Assembly: GCF_000150275.1 (NCBI RefSeq)
Contig: NW_002060965.1
Location: 438,923 to 502,922, forward strand
From: Trichoplax adhaerens
Lineage: Eukaryota > Placozoa > Uniplacotomia > Trichoplacea > Trichoplacidae
Direction: 5' to 3'
Length of the DNA: 64,000 bases
The position numbers and the translations under genes are program-made. Shown here one piece after another: positions 1 to 23,822 of the stretch (positions within the stretch are counted from its first letter, which is position 1; the number at the start of each line of letters is the position of its first letter). Under the pieces are notes generated by a model, which saw only the letters and a program-made list of their open reading frames with translations, was not told where the DNA came from and searched no databases.

Positions 1-579
1 TAGCATATCATAATTAACAAATAGATTCATGGGCAGTGGCTACCTTCTCTCAGTAAGCTTCATGAAACAGCAATAAATTACATTAACGTTACAATGTAAA
101 CAATATCGACGAAAAAATAATGATATAATATACGTATTGGTAATTTAGTTGGGTATCATCACATTACACTAAAGTTAAATTTATACTTCACAATGTTTTT
201 AACTAATGGAATGAGACATCTGTTTTTACTTGTTTATAGTATGGAATTTACGAGTATATCATTTTTAAACAGTAAATAAAATTTGAAAGGATAAAAAGTG
301 CTAATGTTTACTGTAAGATATTACTGCCATAGAAATCAATACAATATAGTAGGATTTTGTAGCAGTGATAAGATTGGCGTATTAAATGTCCGATCAAATT
401 GGCTATTGCTTAAAATGCTAGAATATCTACGAAAGTTAGCATGACTAATGGTCAATAAAGTATTGTAACACCATCCATTAATATTTTACCTTTGCTAATT
501 TAATATACATATTAGGATGCAATAACATCATTGTAGATCTCTAGAGGCCATAATCAATCCAATACTACTGCAGTAGATA
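1..579. other. 3' flank of DNAAF9, no gene seen
   Basis: AT-rich sequence downstream of the DNAAF9 stop codon at 580-582 (minus strand). I see no open frame with splice signals, no RNA gene and no repeat here. It probably holds the DNAAF9 3' untranslated region, but no polyadenylation site could be fixed. Confidence 0.5.
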
Positions 580-10832
<10,253 letters not shown>

Positions 10833-12430
10833 CTGCAATGATATAAATGTAAAAACATTAGTAAAATGAATAATGTTGAAGGTATATTTCTTGACTGCAA
10901 AATATCAGTAAACATTATTACATTCAGAAAAGATTGTCGAAAAGTAGAATACAGAAACGTATCCACTCTTTGCACTTGCTTCAAACTATAGAATTACACT
11001 AATGCCACTTATAACGTATCAATAAAGAAATGCTGCTATGCTGGCTTTCTTATTAATTGACTATTCTACGCAATTGTGAATTCAACTGATATGAATCTAT
11101 CGACTTACTTGCCATCAACACCTGTTAATTTTGGTTTGTCCACAGCCCAGACATGGTTATCGCCAAATATTTATTTTTGAAGAATTATAACATTATTAGC
11201 ACAATAATATAATTCAGAAATTAGCTATATACCATGTGATTTAAATAGTATCAATCAATACAACTCTCAGACTAAAATTTTAATCATTAAGTAACTAAAC
11301 TACGACAGAATATCTAGTATGTGTTATTGACATAAGGCTTGCAAATGCGCACCTGGTGTAAATAAACTTATCAGTAGTTAATACATTACATACTGTACAT
11401 GACCTGTTGTTATCATTTCCATAGCGCTCTAAATTTATTGTGAATCTAAGACTGTACCTAATATGCAGAGTATTCCATCAATCGGATTTGAGTTATTGTC
11501 GCTAAAATTGTTGATAGCAATAATGGATTGTATTTTTCGTAGTCGAGCGTTACTATATTCGTTAAAAATCAACAAGAAACGAAATTATTCATCATATACA
11601 GTAGATGATCATGCTCTGATGTAATGAATTCAAAAATTAATAATTTAACTGCATAGTACAGCATATAACCGAAGATTAACAGCAGATATTGAATGCTTTC
11701 ATGCAAAGTATTTACCATTACTGTACCATGATCATCGATACAATATCTAGCTTGGTTGTAAAGAACTGCTAGTATAATTAATCTACGATGGGCGAATACA
11801 GCACTCTAGTACACTCAGGCTATAAATGATGCTTATAAATGATCGATGGAACGGCGCCACTCAGAGCAGTCATTATCCGTGCCGTTCAGGTTAACTGCTT
11901 ATATTGCTTACAGATACCAATAAGATCATTAATCTCTACTGTGGTTGTAGTAAATAGCCTGATAGTAAATCTAAAGTATAACTGATTCTAATGAAAATAA
12001 GCGTTATAAACGAGCAGCATTAATAAGTAATTGTTTATAAATATTTTAGCTAGTAAACATTATGCACAACTCTAGATTAGTCAGACAGTCCCAGTTAACT
12101 TCTTATATTACAAATAGATTACAAGTGCAAACATCGATATCTACCTTGACTCTATTATGCTACTTAATCATTAACCTATAGTATAATTGGTTTACCGAAA
12201 TACGCTAACAGGAATCATACATTCCTAAGTAAGATTGATAACATTTATTTGCACATACTGTAGTATCAGGTACATTTACTATGCATTACTGCATTTATCA
12301 TGTTAATTTCTGCTAAATCTCATCAACATTTACTAGCTCTAAAAAAAGTTGCAAATTAATGGCTAGTATCGTAGGCGGATAAATATTAAGGACGTGAAAG
12401 TTAAGCTAATAAAAGACATATAGCCGATTC
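10833..12430. other. DNAAF9 upstream region, no firm exon
   Basis: AT-rich. The first coding exon(s) of DNAAF9 should lie here or slightly further up, because the exon starting at 10832 needs two leftover bases from a preceding exon. A GT-flanked fragment ending before the donor near 11106 would supply them, but it is only about 13 nt and unproven. No other gene-like signal was seen. Confidence 0.35.
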
Positions 12431-12439
12431 CTGGAATTG

Positions 12440-14160
12440 CAATCACGCAACAACAATCAATTACACTTATTTATTTATCAACCGACGACTAATGTTGATC
12501 GTGATCAATGTCACATCTGGATGTACCAGATACCATCATCATTTATCGATGTAATGTCTAGCTCATTTCCAATACACTGTCCGGCTTTGAATTCTTAATG
12601 AGTAAGTTTATCAGCTAAGAAATTTTCGTTATCCAAAGTATCTTTCAATTAGATCAACCTTGTCAATTGGCTAGATTGCACCTTAAAATGTTAACTACAT
12701 ACTTGCAATTTCTACCCATACTAAATTGCCATCCTTGAGATCTATTTCGATTCTGTTGAAATTTTGGTATGGACGAGACATTTGTATTAGACTACACATA
12801 ACTGTAAAGTACTTCTTCGTTCAGCTTATAGTCAATATTTACGTAATGTGCATGGTTACATACGCTAGATTCAATCATTACTTACTATCAATGTCATATA
12901 CTGTAAAGCTCGATCGATAAACTGTTCCATGCCCGTATCTTAGTTAATTGTGAATGGTCATGCAGTCTTGCAGCATAGCGTACTCTATCATCATCTATCG
13001 ACTCAGTTTTAATAAGCCGCCTCATTCTAACATTCATGGTTTTAATTACTTGCATTTTTGTTATTAATATCTAGTAGTACCATCATCGATATCTACCAGT
13101 TTTTTTATTCCAGCAAAACCTCAATACGAACCCACCGTTAGCAGACAAAATAAAGATACTCGTACTTGTAAAGTATGATTAATACAGTACTATATAGATG
13201 ATTAGTCTGCGTATCATCGTGCATGTCTGCAAATTGATTTCTTACCTAGTTTAGAATTAGTGTTCATGAAATGCATACTGGTATGCTACGCACAACCATG
13301 ACTTATCAATATCATGCACACTATAGGTCAATTGTGATAAACCGTTCGATCTTCATGTAGTCTAGAACGAATGTTCAAGCAGTGGATAATGATATATTGT
13401 AGCAGGTGCTAGCCTACTGTTCATGACTTATCAATGTGTTATCTAGTTCAAATTCGATAATCGTTTCATTTAACTATTTCATCATATTAACTTTTTGCAA
13501 TTGTAATAATAAAGTATCATCAATATCGATCATAATTATTTATTGTAGTACAATTTCAACGTAAATTCACAATATCATCATTTCTGATCAACTCTCCTAT
13601 TTTGATGTGCATGCAACTAACGTCATACAATCTTTACAGTACAGGGAGTGTACACTATAGCAGGTGCCATCATCCATCATCATTTACATCCATATCAAGT
13701 ATTGCTCAATTCTGACTGGCTGTCCTATCTAGATATTTTTGAAGCTATGTTGACATAATCTATAGCATACCAGGTGCTATCATTATATTTATTTGTCAAC
13801 ATGATTCTTTGCTCAATTTGGATAAACTATCTCATCAGAACTTTCATCATGTTCATTACTGTTAGTTGCCATCAGTAGACTATCATCGAAACGCATTTTA
13901 CTATACTACATTAGTGGCCTTTGATTGGAACCGAATTGGAACATTTAGCTACCTGTTAATGACTACAGTCCTGTATACTATTGCTGGCTAGACGATTAGT
14001 CTGCTTAGAGACCTGAGGTACCTGCAATCCACCCTTCTCCATCTAATTTGTAACATTATTTTTAATATAGGGTATAGACAATCCTCGATACATTCATTTA
14101 TCAATGTTACATCCAGCTCGATTCTGATGAACTATCTGAAGTTCTAATTTACTATTAATC
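12440..14160. repeat. Decayed interspersed or tandem repeat region
   Basis: Related blocks of about 40 bp recur at roughly 12544, 12882, 13305, 13427, 13687, 13797 and 14098. Each runs approximately 'TATCAATGT...TCTAGCTCAATTCTGATAAACT'. A second companion block, 'TAGCAGGTGCTATCATC', recurs near 13400, 13660 and 13770. Spacing is irregular (about 110-420 bp), so this looks like an old, eroded array rather than a young satellite. No coding potential was seen. Confidence 0.5.
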
Positions 14161-15216
14161 AAGTCGCTAATTAACTGTAAGTTAGCGTTGCTAAGGCAAT
14201 CTTTCTCCCCTTACGCTAATTATTGGCTACTCTACAATTCCTGAAACTAATCGATTACCTAACAACGACACCTACACCACAGCAAGATAGGACATACGTA
14301 TGCATCAATCAACTACAGAGGCCATCACTGAGCAAGAACGTTAGACCACGGCATAGTCAATTCTTGATCGATCGAAGTGTACTGTTGCTGTTGAAGCAAT
14401 ACTGCCATCTTTTAAACTCTTATGGAAATGGATGAAAGCATCTACTACAGCAGTCGATTGCCTTACTTTTCTACACACGTGGATAAAAAAAATGAATCCT
14501 CTTAGAAAGAATTTAAACTAGAAAATGACGAGGCTGATTGAACTAGGCAAAGGAGTCACTGAATGACTGGAATATCTCAATGATTAATTGGCTTTTCCTC
14601 TTGAATCCCATACTCGATCATGACATTGGTGTCGAATTTACCGCATAAAATGATTCCAGTTAGCAATTACTTTTACCTTATTGCAGCAGAATAACCTTGA
14701 TAGGGTATAGTCTTTGGAAAAGAGGTTAAATGACTTTTGCTACTGCTTGGACGTTGCCTAAAACCAGTGGCGGTCGCCATTTTCACTGCCAACGTTGCCA
14801 ATGAACGAGTCAAGTCAACCTACTAGGGATGACGTGCCTTGTTGATATTGACTTAACAGGCGATTGACACCACTATCGTACCCAGTTGGGGGTAGGTTCG
14901 GTCCGTTTAACGACTCTTTGAGCTGCGTGTCTTGCTGACAGGTGTCACTACAACAGTAGCTGCACTGGCAGGGTAGAGCATAATGCCGCAGTCAATATCT
15001 ATGAGAACAGTATGGCGAGAGAGAGGCGCAATTTGAATACAATCCAGTTGTGTTGGTACCATAAGCGTGTTATGTGTTCTATTCAGTATCAAGCACTATA
15101 CAAAGTCCACTCTCGACGTTGATTCCCATACTGTGCCTATCATCAGCGGTCACGATCCAACAAAATGACGCACGTTGAATGCTTAGTTGACGTCAACTGG
15201 AGAGAGAATCCGAAAG
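14161..15216. other. Intergenic, slightly more GC-rich, no gene assigned
   Basis: Contains only short open frames with no recognisable motif or splice context, for example 70 codons at 14223-14435 and 61 codons at 14907-15092 on the minus strand. Base composition looks less AT-rich than the surroundings, as in the adjoining tandem array, so the two may have a common origin such as an old transposable element. This is inference. Confidence 0.35.
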
Positions 15217-15223
15217 GAGGATT

Positions 15224-16798
15224 GCGCCAATTTGCAATGGCCGTAGAAATCCAACATTCCTCCATCTACGGTCCTGCTTTGAAGGAAAATCGACTAGAAA
15301 TTCCCTATATTATTGAGCAATGCACAATACGATAGCTTAAACATGCCCATGATATACTTGTACAATTTTCTCAGATGACGGTGATTGACGATTTCATGCT
15401 GACCATTAATAAGGCAATCGCAGCTATGTTACTGCGATCCTATTTGCTGATCTTCTTGGTGTGTGCTAAGAATCATCACAGCGCCAATTTGCAATGGCCA
15501 TAGAATCCAACATTCCTCAATCTACCGTCCTACTTTGAAGGAAAATCGACTAGAAATTCCCTATATTATTGAGCAATGCACAATACAACAGCTTAAACAT
15601 GCCCATGATATACTTGTACAATTTTCTCAGATGACGGTGATTGACGATTTCATGCTGACCATTAATAAGGCAATCGCAGCTATGTTACTGCGATCCTATT
15701 TGCTGATCTTCTTGGTGTGTGCTAAGAATCATCACAGCGCCAATTTGCAATGGCCATAGAATCCAACATTCCTCCATCTACCGTCCTACTTTGAAGGAAA
15801 ATCGACTAGAAATTCGCTATATTATTGAGCAGTGCACAATACGACAGCTTAAACATGCCCATGATATACTTGTACAATGTCAATGCATGTCTAATGTATT
15901 AGTAGGACAGCTTAAACGAAGTGTATAAAAAAATTTATGCAAAATGATCAGGCCTATTGTACAATTTTCTCAGATGACGGTGATTGACGATTTCATGCTG
16001 ACCATTAATAAGGTAATCGTAGCTATGTTACTCCGATCCTATTTGCTGATCTTCTTGGTGTGTGCTAAGAATCATCACAGCGCCAATTTGCAATGGCCAT
16101 AGAATCCAACATTCCTCAATCTACCGTCCTACTTTGAAGGAAAATCGACTAGAAATTCCCTATATTATTGAGCAATGCACAATACAACAGCTTAAACATG
16201 CCCATGATATACTCGTACAATTTTCTCAGATGACAGTGATTGACTATTTTATGCTGACTATTCAATGAAAAGTAGACGCTAACTAAAGCAACACTGCGCC
16301 AATTTGCAATGGCCGTAGAATCTCAATCTACCGTCCTACTTTGAAGGAAAACTGACTAGAAAATTAGCTATACTGTACTGTTGAGCAGTGCACAAGACGA
16401 CAGCTTAATAAACATGCCCATGATATACTTGATATGGATTATAGAAACTTGTTTGCGCCGTATATCCGATATGATATACTTGACACTTGCACAATTTTCT
16501 CAGATGACGGTGATTGACGATTTCATGCTGACCATTAATAAGGCAATCGTAGCTATGTTACTGCGATCCTATCTGCTGATCTTCTTGGTGTGTGCTAAGA
16601 ATCATCACGGCGCCAATTTGCAATGGCCGTAGAATCCAACATTCTTCAATCTACCGTCTTATTTGAAGGAAAATCGACTAGAAATTCCCTATATTATTGA
16701 GCAGTGCACAATACGTCAGCCTAAATATACCCATGATGTACTTGATACTTGTATAATTTTCTCAGATGACGGTGATTGATGATTTCATGTTGACCATT
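15224..16798. repeat. Tandem array, six copies of a unit near 256 bp
   Basis: The landmark GCGCCAATTTGCAATGGCC begins at 15224, 15481, 15737, 16080, 16296 and 16610. Each unit carries in order the landmark, 'TCCAACATTCCTC', 'GAAGGAAAATCGACTAGAAA', 'TATTATTGAGCA', 'CATGCCCATGATATACTTG' and 'TTTCTCAGATGACGGTGATT'. Copies 1-3 are spaced 257 and 256 bp and are nearly identical. Copy 3 carries an insertion of about 87 bp (15880-15966). Copies 4-6 vary by deletion and substitution. Open frames of 68-98 codons appear in most units, but the period is not a multiple of three, so the copies cannot form one long repeat protein. No similarity to a known element was recognised. Confidence 0.92.
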
Positions 16799-18528
16799 GG
16801 AGAGTCGACATAACCTGGCCATACTTTAAGTGATAGTATACTCGGCACGGACTCGATAGGATTGTAATAGGGAAATGATCAGCATCTATTTGAAATGTTT
16901 TAGTGTCTTTCTATTGATTTATAAAACTACGACATTCTTAAAGACAGACCTGCTGTGTATACCATTTCGTGTGTAGTTCTTACCTTTGCGGATGATCTGG
17001 TAGCTGCCAACAATCCGCAACATTACGGATGCTGCGGTTACTTAGTGTATAAATGTACATTGTACATACTCTCGTACAATAGTCTTGCTCATGTATCATC
17101 GACTAGAACAAGAATTGGACGGGGCATGTTTTTCTTTATAAACAAAACACTGTACAGTACTTGGTCATGGCCTACTAGATTTTTGTGCTGGCGGATAGGT
17201 GGTGGACAAAATAATTGGGTAAAAATTTCGAAAGGGCAAAATATTTAGTCAAATGCAGGACACTGCTAGGTATACAATCTCGTAGTCCATGATTTAGTAC
17301 AGTACAAGAATTTAAAACCTTCCCACTTACCGCGTTATGACAGATATGCACGAACGTCGTTGTGCAGGAATAATGATAGTATAATTATAAGCGTATACGA
17401 GTATATAATGTTGAATAATTGCAATCATTAATTGAGATAATACAGTATACAGGACTATATTATAATCAGATTCAATTTGTTGCTAGTAGTAACTATAACT
17501 GCGCTACTTAAAGATGGAATTCATCGTTTACTTTTTATCTGTGCAAGTTTAAAGTTCGTAGTCTTCAAGCTATATCTGCTGCGGACTTGTAATGACATGC
17601 ATAAATTCCACATGTGTCAATAAGCCGAAAATATCGTCGACATATCATGCTTAAAAGCTATTTCGATTAACTTCGTACCACAATGACGGATATAAGTCAT
17701 ATGACATTGTAGCATTTGGACTGTTCGAAGGGATTTCTGATATGCCTACTAATATCGACTATTGCATGCTTATTTTCTACAAGTCGGCGAGTTATTACAG
17801 TAAATTACACATTATTAATCAAAATAACAGTAGAAAATGATATTGTTCTAGTCGAGTAAGTCAATGCAACAATCTATTAGAATCCAGCTCGAAAATCGTG
17901 TACAAACACCCATTGAAAAAAGGAACAACCGATTCGAGATTATAGATTAATAATAATAAACACGTATAAACAACAAGGGTTTTAGGTATTCCCGAAGTTG
18001 CTTCCTGATACGTTGATTTTATTGTTTTCATAGCTATAATTACGAATATAAAAACTCTGATACCGCTAAAAGGAAACCTTTCATTAGCATACCAAGTAGA
18101 TTAAAAGTGATGACTCATCTTTGAATAAAAATTCGAAAGTATTTTATACAGTTTGAGATTAACCGCTAAACGGATAGTATTATACAATGGAGTTACAACA
18201 AATTCATCATTGTCAATTCAATATATAATATACAAACAAATAGAAGATGACCGAGAATAGATTCAATCTATCAAATCGCCATATGAACAACTCTGTTTAT
18301 CAAATAGTGCAAATATCAGACATTAAACAACGTCTATATTGCTACTACACAAGTTTGATCATTGATAATTAAAAAGAGGTAAGACAGAAACATCTATCGA
18401 AACTTCTCTCCTCGCCTTTGATTTCAAGTACTCAACTCGTAACGATACGAAATTTTCCAAGCGAATCATAGCATATAATGATAGTTAGTATTTTATACAT
18501 AAAATGAAATTACTGCTGCCTTAGTTGA
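16799..18528. other. Intergenic, no gene assigned
   Basis: AT-rich stretch between the tandem array and the stop codon of the CFAP119-like gene. A 97-codon open frame at 16955-17248 (+) has no convincing family match. The rest shows no long frame, RNA gene or repeat. Confidence 0.4.
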
Positions 18529-21500
18529 TTAGTTTCTTAAATAATTTTGGATACGATTGATTTTATTAAGCATAACAGCTTCACGGTCTCGTAATTTCTG
18601 GTTAACATCAACCTAATGAGAAAGATTTTAAAATGCATCAAGGATAACTTTTAAAAGTATCACTTGTCCCTACACAAGTATTATAATTAGCAGCTAGCAC
18701 AATACCGAAATGCATCTAACGGTTAACATTTACATACTATACTATCTAATAACATAAGGGAAAGATCAGAAAGGCAATAATTCTTACTTGTAATCCATCT
18801 AAAACGTCATTGGTTACTGTCTTAATTAAATCCTTCACGTCCTTTAGAGGCAAAGTAGATTCTTCTGGGACTAATTCAACTTCGTCTTGCTTATTCTCTT
18901 CTACAGTCCCTATCATTCATTTAAATGTATTATTGCCATGATTCAACAAAATAATTTTTTATTTCATAAACAGAACAGATGGAATCCTTCCATGTAGCAA
19001 TACCTTCATCTTTGGCTTCTTCTATTTGAGCGGCTAGTAATTCAGCCTCTTCCCTTGCCTATTAATTAACGAAGCTGCATAAGACTTTACTGGAATAATC
19101 TGAATAGCACATTCGCCGAGTAACACAATATATGATCCTATACCTTTTGTGCTTCAGCTTCTTCAGCTTTTGCTTGCTCATCAAGCTGTAGCACTTGTTC
19201 TGAGATACCTTCATCCATTGGAAGTGGATAGTCGATATTCAAAATAGGCGGATGTTCAATATCATACTGCCAGAAATAGGATGAGTTCAATAAAACGTAA
19301 ATAATGATGATTTGAATTGTGAATGAAATTCATCTGCAGTCGATAAAGTAATTGGATGGTAGCTATGTGATCAAATTCTGATTTTTAACCAGATAAAGTG
19401 CAGTATACTTACCGCTAAATGTAAGTTCTCTTGCTCTTGATCTGTAGTAAAGAAATTCTTGTACAGCTTATAGTGCTGATAAAGGCTAATTTACAATTGT
19501 AAGATATCGCAAGTTAGATTACATAAATTAAATCTCACTTCATTGAATATCATAAGTAGCATTTCTTTGTGACTACTTACGATGTCATAAAGTAGTCGAT
19601 AATTACTTTACTGTTTTGATTATCAAAGCAGCTTAATGGACTGTATATTTCTCCTATTGTTGACATTAACTGTCTAAAATATTTCATATTTTCTTCAAAA
19701 TTCATTTTTTTATCTAAACAGAATGTCAAGAGAAGATTGAACATTAATTCAAGATAGCATGAGGAGTAAATTACCAATATTCCTAAAATCTATTTGAAAG
19801 CTAAGCTTGATATAGTACCCGACATATCAAGCACTAATTTATAGTAGTAGTAAATGATAAATAATTAATTTCTTATCGATCAGAATGAAAAATCAACTCC
19901 TAGAATACACGAAGATAGATTACAGCAAAAGCTTTGAAAATAGTTACCTTGAATATTTTCCAGTAATACTTTCAGCAAGGTAAAGAACCCTGATCCTTGC
20001 TGTGGAGAAAAGCCTTGCTCTTTAGCGAACGTAGCATTAGTTAAGGTAAACACTATTCAATATTTATTGATCATTAAATGCATCCTTAGCCTAATAGTAA
20101 TCACTCTTGTCATCATGAACTTCACCCTTTGCCCTAAATAATCGTTCTAGCGTATCTTAGAACTGACGCTAAATATTCTCATAAAAGTGTTTTGGCTACA
20201 ACCGGTCGCGCTGTTATAACTGCATGTATTGTAAACTGAAATATTTTATCACCGTTTTAAACATCATTATCGCATAACATAGCCGATCCATAATGACATA
20301 AATGATAGTCTTTAATTCTTACGCTATTAATTTTGTGTCATATTTCAAATTATCAGTGCCTGAAATACAGCCTACATTTTTACACCAGAAGGAAGGAAGA
20401 ATCAAAAGCTAGAGTCGAACATAGTACTATCCTAACATCCATCATAAGGCTTTGGCATCTAATTGTAAGCTATCTTAAAAATGGAACAATTTTCTTACTT
20501 TAAAAATTGACTATTGGCTTCGGCTTTCGGCATTTCTTATAATTTTCATCACTTTTTACGGTATACACATTCCAAGCCATTACTGAAATTCTATTGCATT
20601 CGTGTCCCTGTTAAACTATCTTGATTAATTATTAATTATTATAATAACGGCCATCATTTTGGTACTGTAAAATCAATATTACATTCTAGCTTAATTAATA
20701 GAATTAACTAGGTCTATGCGTATCTAATTGTCAAAATGTTGATAATAACCAATCAGTAATACTAAATTATAATGATTGTGCGGCAATAGATATAGCTTTA
20801 AAAGAATTTATCTTTTTAGCTACTGGTCATGAAGAGGATATCATAATCCGGCTACATAATAATCCAATACGATTACTTGTGATAGGGAAGTCTCGTAGCC
20901 ATCGAGAAGTAAATATTCAGACATTTTCCTAGGCAAAATTTGGTAACACTCTCGTTAGTATCGCAAGAGATTGCTCATTATTAGCATTATATAGGAATAT
21001 TGGATCTTACTTATGACGATATAGATAGCAATCAATCATTTACTTACTCCTGTAACACATCAATATTTAGTTCAAGTAGTGCTTGAGTTTGCTCAAGCGT
21101 TAAATACTTAAACACAAATGATTCTGGCTTTTCGATGCCGGCACTTTCATCATCACGCTATAATAAGAACAAGTATATATCGTTATATTCAACGCCAGTC
21201 CTTATTCCAAGATATGTATTCATTAATCCATTTTACATCATCAGAGTATCTTGTTACTAATGTCAGTGTATAATCGACAGGAATTTAATGGATGTCCCAA
21301 TTTAAACATCTTCAATATTGTAACTAACATCACCTAAGTAACTTTTTCGAACGAGAATATCTCCCTTATCTGGTCTAATAACTATCATTATCGTCATAAT
21401 GGTCAAATTGCTTTAGCGATCAATAGTTAGAGCGTAATTTTGACAAAAGTCCTCAACTAAATATGAAATTCTCGATATCCAGTTCATCTACTGATAGTAA

Positions 21501-21829
21501 ATCTACCGTGCTTAAGTTATAGTCTGCATTAAATGTCGACAAACTTAGGACTATCGAGACTTTATTTAAATGGCAAACCGATCGCTGACAGACAAGTACT
21601 ATAGCGTGATCGATTAACATTTTGATAATCTTGAAGGACGAATCCAACATTGATTTTTAAATCTTCTATCAATCGAAATATTTTCAAATTTACTTACTGA
21701 TGAACGCCTAATTCTTGTCTCTTTTGTCGATGATGATCTTATTTTCGGCATTGGTACTTGGCCTAATAGAATTTTATGACTTAGACCTTTAAGACTACCT
21801 CTCCTTTTCAAGTTAACGTTATTAGCCAT
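18529..21829 (-). CDS. CFAP119: CFAP119 (CCDC189)-like cilia- and flagella-associated protein
   Basis: The minus-strand gene starts at ATG 21829 (MANNVNLKRRGSLKG) and ends at TAA 18529. Exons resolved with consistent phase: 21698-21829, 21308-21374 (GDILVRKSYLGDVSYN), 21048-21157 (LTLEQTQALLELN), 19948-20052 (FAKEQGFSPQQGSGFFTLL), 19581-19713 (IIDYFMTS), 19413-19485 (LYQHYKLYKNFF), 19144-19266, 18977-19058, 18788-18909 and 18529-18612. The GFSPQQ...FF block followed by the YF-HYKLYK block matches what I recall of the CFAP119 core. The protein ends in an acidic, alanine- and glutamate-rich coiled-coil region and a short basic tail. CFAP119 is an axoneme-associated protein needed for sperm motility in mammals. 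Phases leave room for one unplaced exon between 21374 and 21698 and one between 20052 and 21048. Identity is probable, not certain. Confidence 0.6.
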
Positions 21830-23822
21830 AAACCGAAATTAGTCACCTAATCGTTTTGTGATCAAGATATTATACGCAAGCGCATCGCGTTGTTGCCATG
21901 GATACTTCTGTAACAGAAAAGTTTTCATTTGAAATGTATAAGCATTTAGCCCTAAGGTTATAAACAATATAATACTATTATGATATAGTTGAATGTATTT
22001 TATGTTAGAATAATGCCCACTTTACATAACCGTATCTAATTTAAACAATGCAATAGATGAATGTAAGATATCCATCTGGAGCAAAATACGAAATAGTTAG
22101 CTAGATTGAGCTGTGTCAAGCTTCTTCAATTTTGTAGATAGAAGCATTTAGACGGGTTGACAGCGCAATCGATTTCATGATAACACACCAGGAAAAATCT
22201 ATTGCTTGATCTTGAGCATTTACCAATTTTAAGTTTCAAGGATCAGACAACAGTGAATAAATTTATGAAGCTTGTAGCAGAGCTACAATGCTGTCGTACG
22301 TTATAATACTTAGCAGGTTAACATAGCAGCTGATTCTTCGTAATGTATAAGCGAATTATAGCAAACACGATCCTGTTTTGATCAGACGTTCGGTAAAGAT
22401 GATTGAAATTTGAAATTCGCTAAACTTTGTACAACTGTTATTTATAATTATACTCCAGCCCTATTATAAGGCATGAATATCGCCCAGACTTAAATGGAGG
22501 CAGTTGACATTTATTTGTGATATATCTGTGGTTTTACTATTCAAATAAGCTATTTTGAAAAGCGAAAATTATGGGCACATCGGAACTAACGCAGTTTTAT
22601 AGTACTTAAATCCCGAAATATATTCAAGTAATCAACACTGCTTCACATCAAAAGGAATATTAATTCGTGGATAAATTACAGACTTTGCATTATTTTCATT
22701 TAGACAGTTAATTAATAATATTAATAAATAATTACATAATTACCGACGTGAAGGTAATTATTAACAGTACCATTATAATTACACACTCGTATACGAAATA
22801 TAATTGTTATTTTCATGAAGGAAATGCCTGGATTAGTACAACGGTAGGAGGTCAAACTCTTAAAACCTCATAATAAAACACTATAGAAGCAGCTGTAGGT
22901 ATAATAGTTGTACTGTAGATATGATTTCTATATAGTCGAAAAATCTTTAAAATTTATCCTAGCAATCAATTATTTATTACAAGTGAAAGTATGACCAATG
23001 CGTGAATAATCTCAAACTTTTTACTTCTTCGGGTAGCCGCAGTTGCTAGCTTAAGCAATTATTTTAGAAAAAACAGACTCTAAGTATAACTGCAAACAAC
23101 AAGGTCTGCATATGCGCCAAAGCTAGGATCTGTGTTTTCAGTAGCCATGATACCTGATTACAGGCAGTCATTATAGTTTCGTTCCAACAAAAGTAACTAA
23201 CTGTGGAATTATCGGAAGTGAAGAATTTAATACTTATATCGGTGCACAGTTTACGATTTGGTTTCCATCATAAAGCTATACATCTCTTTGCTTGATTATA
23301 CTGTAATCTACAAGTTTAATGTTATTATTGTTGCAAATTTGACTAAGGTACTGCATAAACCCTTACAGTACAAGCATTTAAAATTGTAAAACGTAAAAAT
23401 TGCACCCACTGACTGCACGAATCAGCCAGCAAACTGAAATTTTAAACTAAAGCACGATGGAACGATTCACAGCAGTCCTCGGTATAAGTATGATCATTTA
23501 TTCCTTTAAGATTAAAAGTATAATACACTAGAATAACAATAATATACCTGAATATTAATGGTTATAATTATTTATAAAAGTAAGGTAGCAAGAAACGCTA
23601 ATTCATGCGTGTATAAACGAGATTGTACTCTTAACACTTACTTAAATGCATTAGAAAACAACCGTTACATCAACATCGTATTCTAATTATAGAGCGATTT
23701 TTCAGTTATGCTAATCTACAGACAACCAGACGATTTATTTAGGTAGTAGATCATCTCGAAGATAAATGATATCAATGATTTCTAATGTTACGATGACGTT
23801 GCATATCAATAAAACGCAAAAA
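21830..23822. other. Intergenic between CFAP119-like 5' end and NCAPG 3' end
   Basis: About 2 kb of AT-rich DNA. It should hold the CFAP119-like promoter and the NCAPG 3' untranslated region, since both genes are on the minus strand. I see no gene, tRNA or repeat. Confidence 0.5.

Noticed and set aside
15463-16632. Open frames of 68-98 codons in the 256-bp array as a repeat protein gene
   Set aside because: The period shifts frame from copy to copy, starts and stops fall at arbitrary places, and there are no splice signals.
16955-17248. 97-codon frame containing FADDL, resembling the reverse transcriptase catalytic motif
   Set aside because: The flanking residues do not resemble any reverse transcriptase block, and there is no adjacent frame with endonuclease or integrase motifs; five residues can match by chance.
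22828-22870. tRNA-like stretch (ATTAGTACAACGGTAGGAGG followed by a GAGGT/ACCTC stem)
   Set aside because: The loop is 12 nt, there is no acceptor stem and no T-arm; it does not fold as a tRNA.
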